Assembly (NCBI GenBank): GCA_022113835.1
Contig: JAILWY010000016.1
Span: 10,013,501-10,077,500 of the forward strand
Reading direction: 5' to 3'
Length of the DNA stretch: 64,000 bases
Source: Atopsyche davidsoni
Taxonomy: Eukaryota; Arthropoda; Insecta; Trichoptera; Hydrobiosidae
A program made the position numbers and the translations under genes. Positions 61,016-64,000 of this stretch are shown piece by piece; position 1 is the stretch's first letter; each line of letters opens with the position of its first letter. Below the pieces are notes generated by a model that saw only the letters and a list, made by a program, of their open reading frames with translations, did no database searches and was not told the origin of the DNA.

Positions 61016-63147
61016 GGAAATATGTTTTAAAAAATGCCCTTTTCTGCATACGTTGATGATTAATTATATAAATTAGAAATAGATAAAAATATACACTTAA
61101 ATATCTGCTTCAGCTTTGATATATCTGCTGTATTGAAGTTTTTTTTAATGAAACACATGTAAGAGCAATACCTGGTTACAGTTATTAACAGTTATGCGGG
61201 TGCTACTGCTTAGAGATGTCTCTAATATCTCCAATTTTCATCATGTTATTACAGCTCACAGGCTAATATAATTAACCGTTCCTTTAAATCCGTTACTGTA
61301 ATGCTATTTCCGTAGTACCCGGTTAACAGTCATGCGGGGATACTATTAGACGCATACAGTTTCAATAAATTTCCAATCCAACCCTTGCTGTGGATTTAAA
61401 AATTATCGGACTCGCTTCTTATGGTTATGTAATAATTATTATGTCAAGATTACTTGCACGCCATACCTACACGTCTTACTTGATCAGCCTGAATTATTAT
61501 CTAAGGTTACTGTGCTAGAGTCTTAAAATGGATGCAAAAGCACCCGAGGTCCCGTTGCAATAGAGATGACCTCGTCAAGATGACGAGCGTGACCTGACTC
61601 TGCTTTGACCGCGATGACTTAAAGCGGCGAAAGCGTAGGAAGTCCCCCGCTTAGCAGTGTAGAGTGACTTTGATTCATTACACAATCGAATTTTTCAGCA
61701 ACATCGATGTAATGAAAAAAATATTCATCATTAATAAACATATATTATTTATATCAGATATAAAACACTCACCACAAATATATTTTCTAAATATTGAAGT
61801 TAAAAATGTACTTGAGTTAAAACTACCAGACAGCTATTAAAAAGTGAAGCACGTAACGGCTTACTAATTTGTTGATTACGAATGGAGAAAATTGGGCCTA
61901 AGTGGGCTCGGAGCTAATTTCTAATGGAAATTAATTAAAAATACCACTGTGGGAAGCTATTTAGAGCGGTAAAATCGATCGCGTCAAGTTTTCATAATCA
62001 CTGATAGCTTCAACCCCAAAGGTCGAGCTATGATCGATCGGCTTTTGTAAATCGCAAAATGTCGTGAGGCACTAAGTAATATATGCAAACAGATCGAAAT
62101 ACACACATAACTAGGTAGCTCTAAGATAAACAAGGGTTGTTGAACTTTTACGAATGTTCCGAAGTCCCGAATGTTTCATTTGCACATTTAAAAAAATAAT
62201 AATTACATAGAATAATAATCGCTCTCATTTGAGAAAAATTAACGTGTAACATAGCTTACTGGTATAGGTTTCCCACGATTTTCGTGTACACAAACTAAAT
62301 GTCAAAGACCTAACCAATTGAATACATCCACCGTTGCCTTGATTGCTTTAAATCACCTGACTTGAAGTGTATATTTTCTTGCTTGACAATAGACAAAATA
62401 CAATATTTTGATATATATTAATTAATGATTTTTTTTTTCTTCGGTCATTGGTTTGAAGGAGCATTTAAAGTTAGTAAACAAATATACAGATTTTTTTAAT
62501 TTATGGACATTAAAAAAGTTTTATAAACAATGGAAGCATGCTTCTAGAAGTGGGTGCTTCTATAAATAATAGTCTTGGCATTGTGAATCACCGTACTTGA
62601 CATCCTGACACGGTTGCATACCAGAGCCGCACAAGGCGGTCACACATGTTACATTTCATACGACCAATCGGATTCCCACGGCTTTTATCTTTTTGATATC
62701 GGCTGTCTTTCAATCATTTGAATACGGCGGCGTTTAATTATCTCGCTTTTGTGTTTAAATATTTATTGTCACGTGTCTGAACTTCCAGTATTGATCAGGC
62801 CACGCCTTTGGAATACATAATACCACAGAGGGGGTAGGAAATACACCCTAAACATCCGTTGTCATCATACGTATTAACCTATAAAGTCTCTGCTTCGTAC
62901 AGTCTCGAATAATCAATAAGGCTTTGTTTTGCAGGATTTTCAAACGAAAATTGACGTGCCCTATCGCTAATGTAACGGCACTTCACTGAAGAGTGACAGC
63001 ATAAAGAAAAATATCTTAGGTTATTATGAGTTTGCTTTAAATTGGCGTGTGCTTTAAATTTCAAGTATTTAGAAATTAGAATATCAAAATAAAGGTTAAA
63101 AAAAAGGAAATTTTATAAAATTGTCTCGGTGGAGTTTCGCTCGGCTA
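61016..63147. other. Mixed sequence with small repeats and hairpins
   Basis: A diverged direct repeat: CTGGTTACAGTTATTAACAG then TTATGCGGGTGCTACT (61171), and CCCGGTTAACAGTCATGCGG then GGATACTATT (61318). CTCGTCAAGATGACGAG at 61571-61587 is a perfect 7-bp hairpin, inside a larger CGAGGTC/GACCTCG pair. No gene supported. Confidence 0.4.
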
Positions 63148-63357
63148 CGGTGGCATAATAGCCCAATTGGCAAGAGTACCGGGTCGCGATAACTGTGTAG
63201 GTTATTCGAATCCCACCTTTGTCGCGAAAAGAAATCAAGGAAGTGGATTACGTTCTGTATTGTTTTTGGAACCCCGACGTCGGTAGAAGTGAATTGATTT
63301 CTTGGAAAAGGACAAAAGTATGGTGGATAGAAACAGTAGGGCGATAGTAAAAAAAAA
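63148..63357 (+). mobile_element. tRNA-derived SINE
   Basis: TAGCCCAATTGG (63159-63170) fits the polymerase III A box and GGTTATTCGAATCC (63200-63213) a B box with a two-base insertion. They lie 30 bp apart, as in tRNA genes. GGTGG at 63149 can pair with CCACC after the B box. An unrelated ~130-bp body and an A-run (63350-63358) follow. No second copy is seen here. A true tRNA is ruled out by the B-box insertion and lack of a normal anticodon arm. Target duplications are not clear. Confidence 0.6.
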
Positions 63358-64000
63358 GTTTCTGTTGAAAAGCTGCCGTACTTTTATTCACAAATAAGCC
63401 ACTCCACTACCGACAACGCTGTACAAATCACACACAAAAGGTAATACCATTTTTGTGAATAATTAATTTTTCAAAAGAGTGTGTCCTTTACAAATTCTTT
63501 TATTTTCCGGTAAGTGGTTTGGGCCATTTCAGATTTCAAATCTAAAATCGTTTGGGTGTATGCTCGGAGAAAATAAGCATTTTCAAAATACTATTACGTT
63601 GGTGTAATTGACAATTCAAATATACGCCACGTGAATCCCATTATCATCAGCGGGATTTGTTTGCCAGTGAATTCACCAATTGAAAAGCCATTTTCTCTCT
63701 TCTTACAGAGAAAAATACATCTTCAGCCAATTCAATTTCACGGTCTTGTTCAAAGTAGAAAATCAATAAAACACCGCATACATTATTCACTTGTAGAATT
63801 TTTTTTATAAATAAACAATGTTTATATCAAAGTATGGGCAGCGTTTATGTTGTACAAGCTTTTGGGATTAATTTATGAGGTCGTTAGTAACGGATAGCAA
63901 ATGCATATTGTTTAAACAAGAACTATATAAAACTGGAATTGAATATGCATGTCTATCCAATGATTGATCTGCCAACTGCCGGGTTTTATATCATCAACTT
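63358..64000. other. Mixed sequence, nothing recognised
   Basis: No open frame or repeat match that I can support. Confidence 0.4.

Noticed and set aside
63148..63220. Functional tRNA gene
   Set aside because: The B box has a two-base insertion and no proper anticodon arm or acceptor stem can be drawn. A SINE with A-tail fits better.

Overview
The window looks like nuclear DNA of an arthropod, most likely an insect. It is AT-rich, gene-poor and crowded with dispersed repeats. It carries a mauritiana-type mariner transposon and fragments that resemble Penelope-like elements. Its coding pieces are isolated exons bounded by GT/AG sites. There is no sign of operons, bacterial ribosome binding sites or phage genes. 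I cannot name the insect order from sequence alone.

Layout. 310-1703 is a satellite array with a 242-bp higher-order unit. A degenerate ~270-bp tandem repeat follows (1840-2480). From 3.5 to 46 kb the DNA is mostly AT-rich intronic or intergenic sequence with dispersed repeats: family R1 (~380 bp, many copies), foldback family R2 with a hammerhead-like core, inverted-repeat family R3, family R4 and several one-off palindromes. GC-rich islands that could be promoters or first exons lie at 4.3, 6.5, 11.2, 31.8-32.5, 48.2, 49.9, 51.7 and 53.1 kb.

Genes. The one confident host gene is AMFR/gp78, an endoplasmic-reticulum E3 ubiquitin ligase. Its first coding exon is 50157-50447 (+), and intron 1 appears to run past the end of the window. 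Three minus-strand segments look like initial coding exons with good splice donors (11164-11375, 31695-31791, 47705-47812). I could not name their products; they may belong to separate genes or be alternative first exons of one gene. Weaker coding candidates are a Kazal-like segment (26114-26326), a broken-frame fossil (44647-44943) and short open frames at 51625 and 60705.

Mobile DNA. 57106-58387 is a full-length mariner flanked by TA, on the minus strand. Its 345-codon transposase has only two visible lesions, one extra A in an A-run and one TGG-to-TAG change. A tRNA-derived SINE with A box, B box and A-tail lies at 63148-63357.

The signal most worth following is a set of unrelated repeats whose conserved core resembles a hammerhead ribozyme (8146, 9181, 10131, 10234, 47290, 51447, 55155). 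In family R2 this core sits between long inverted arms.
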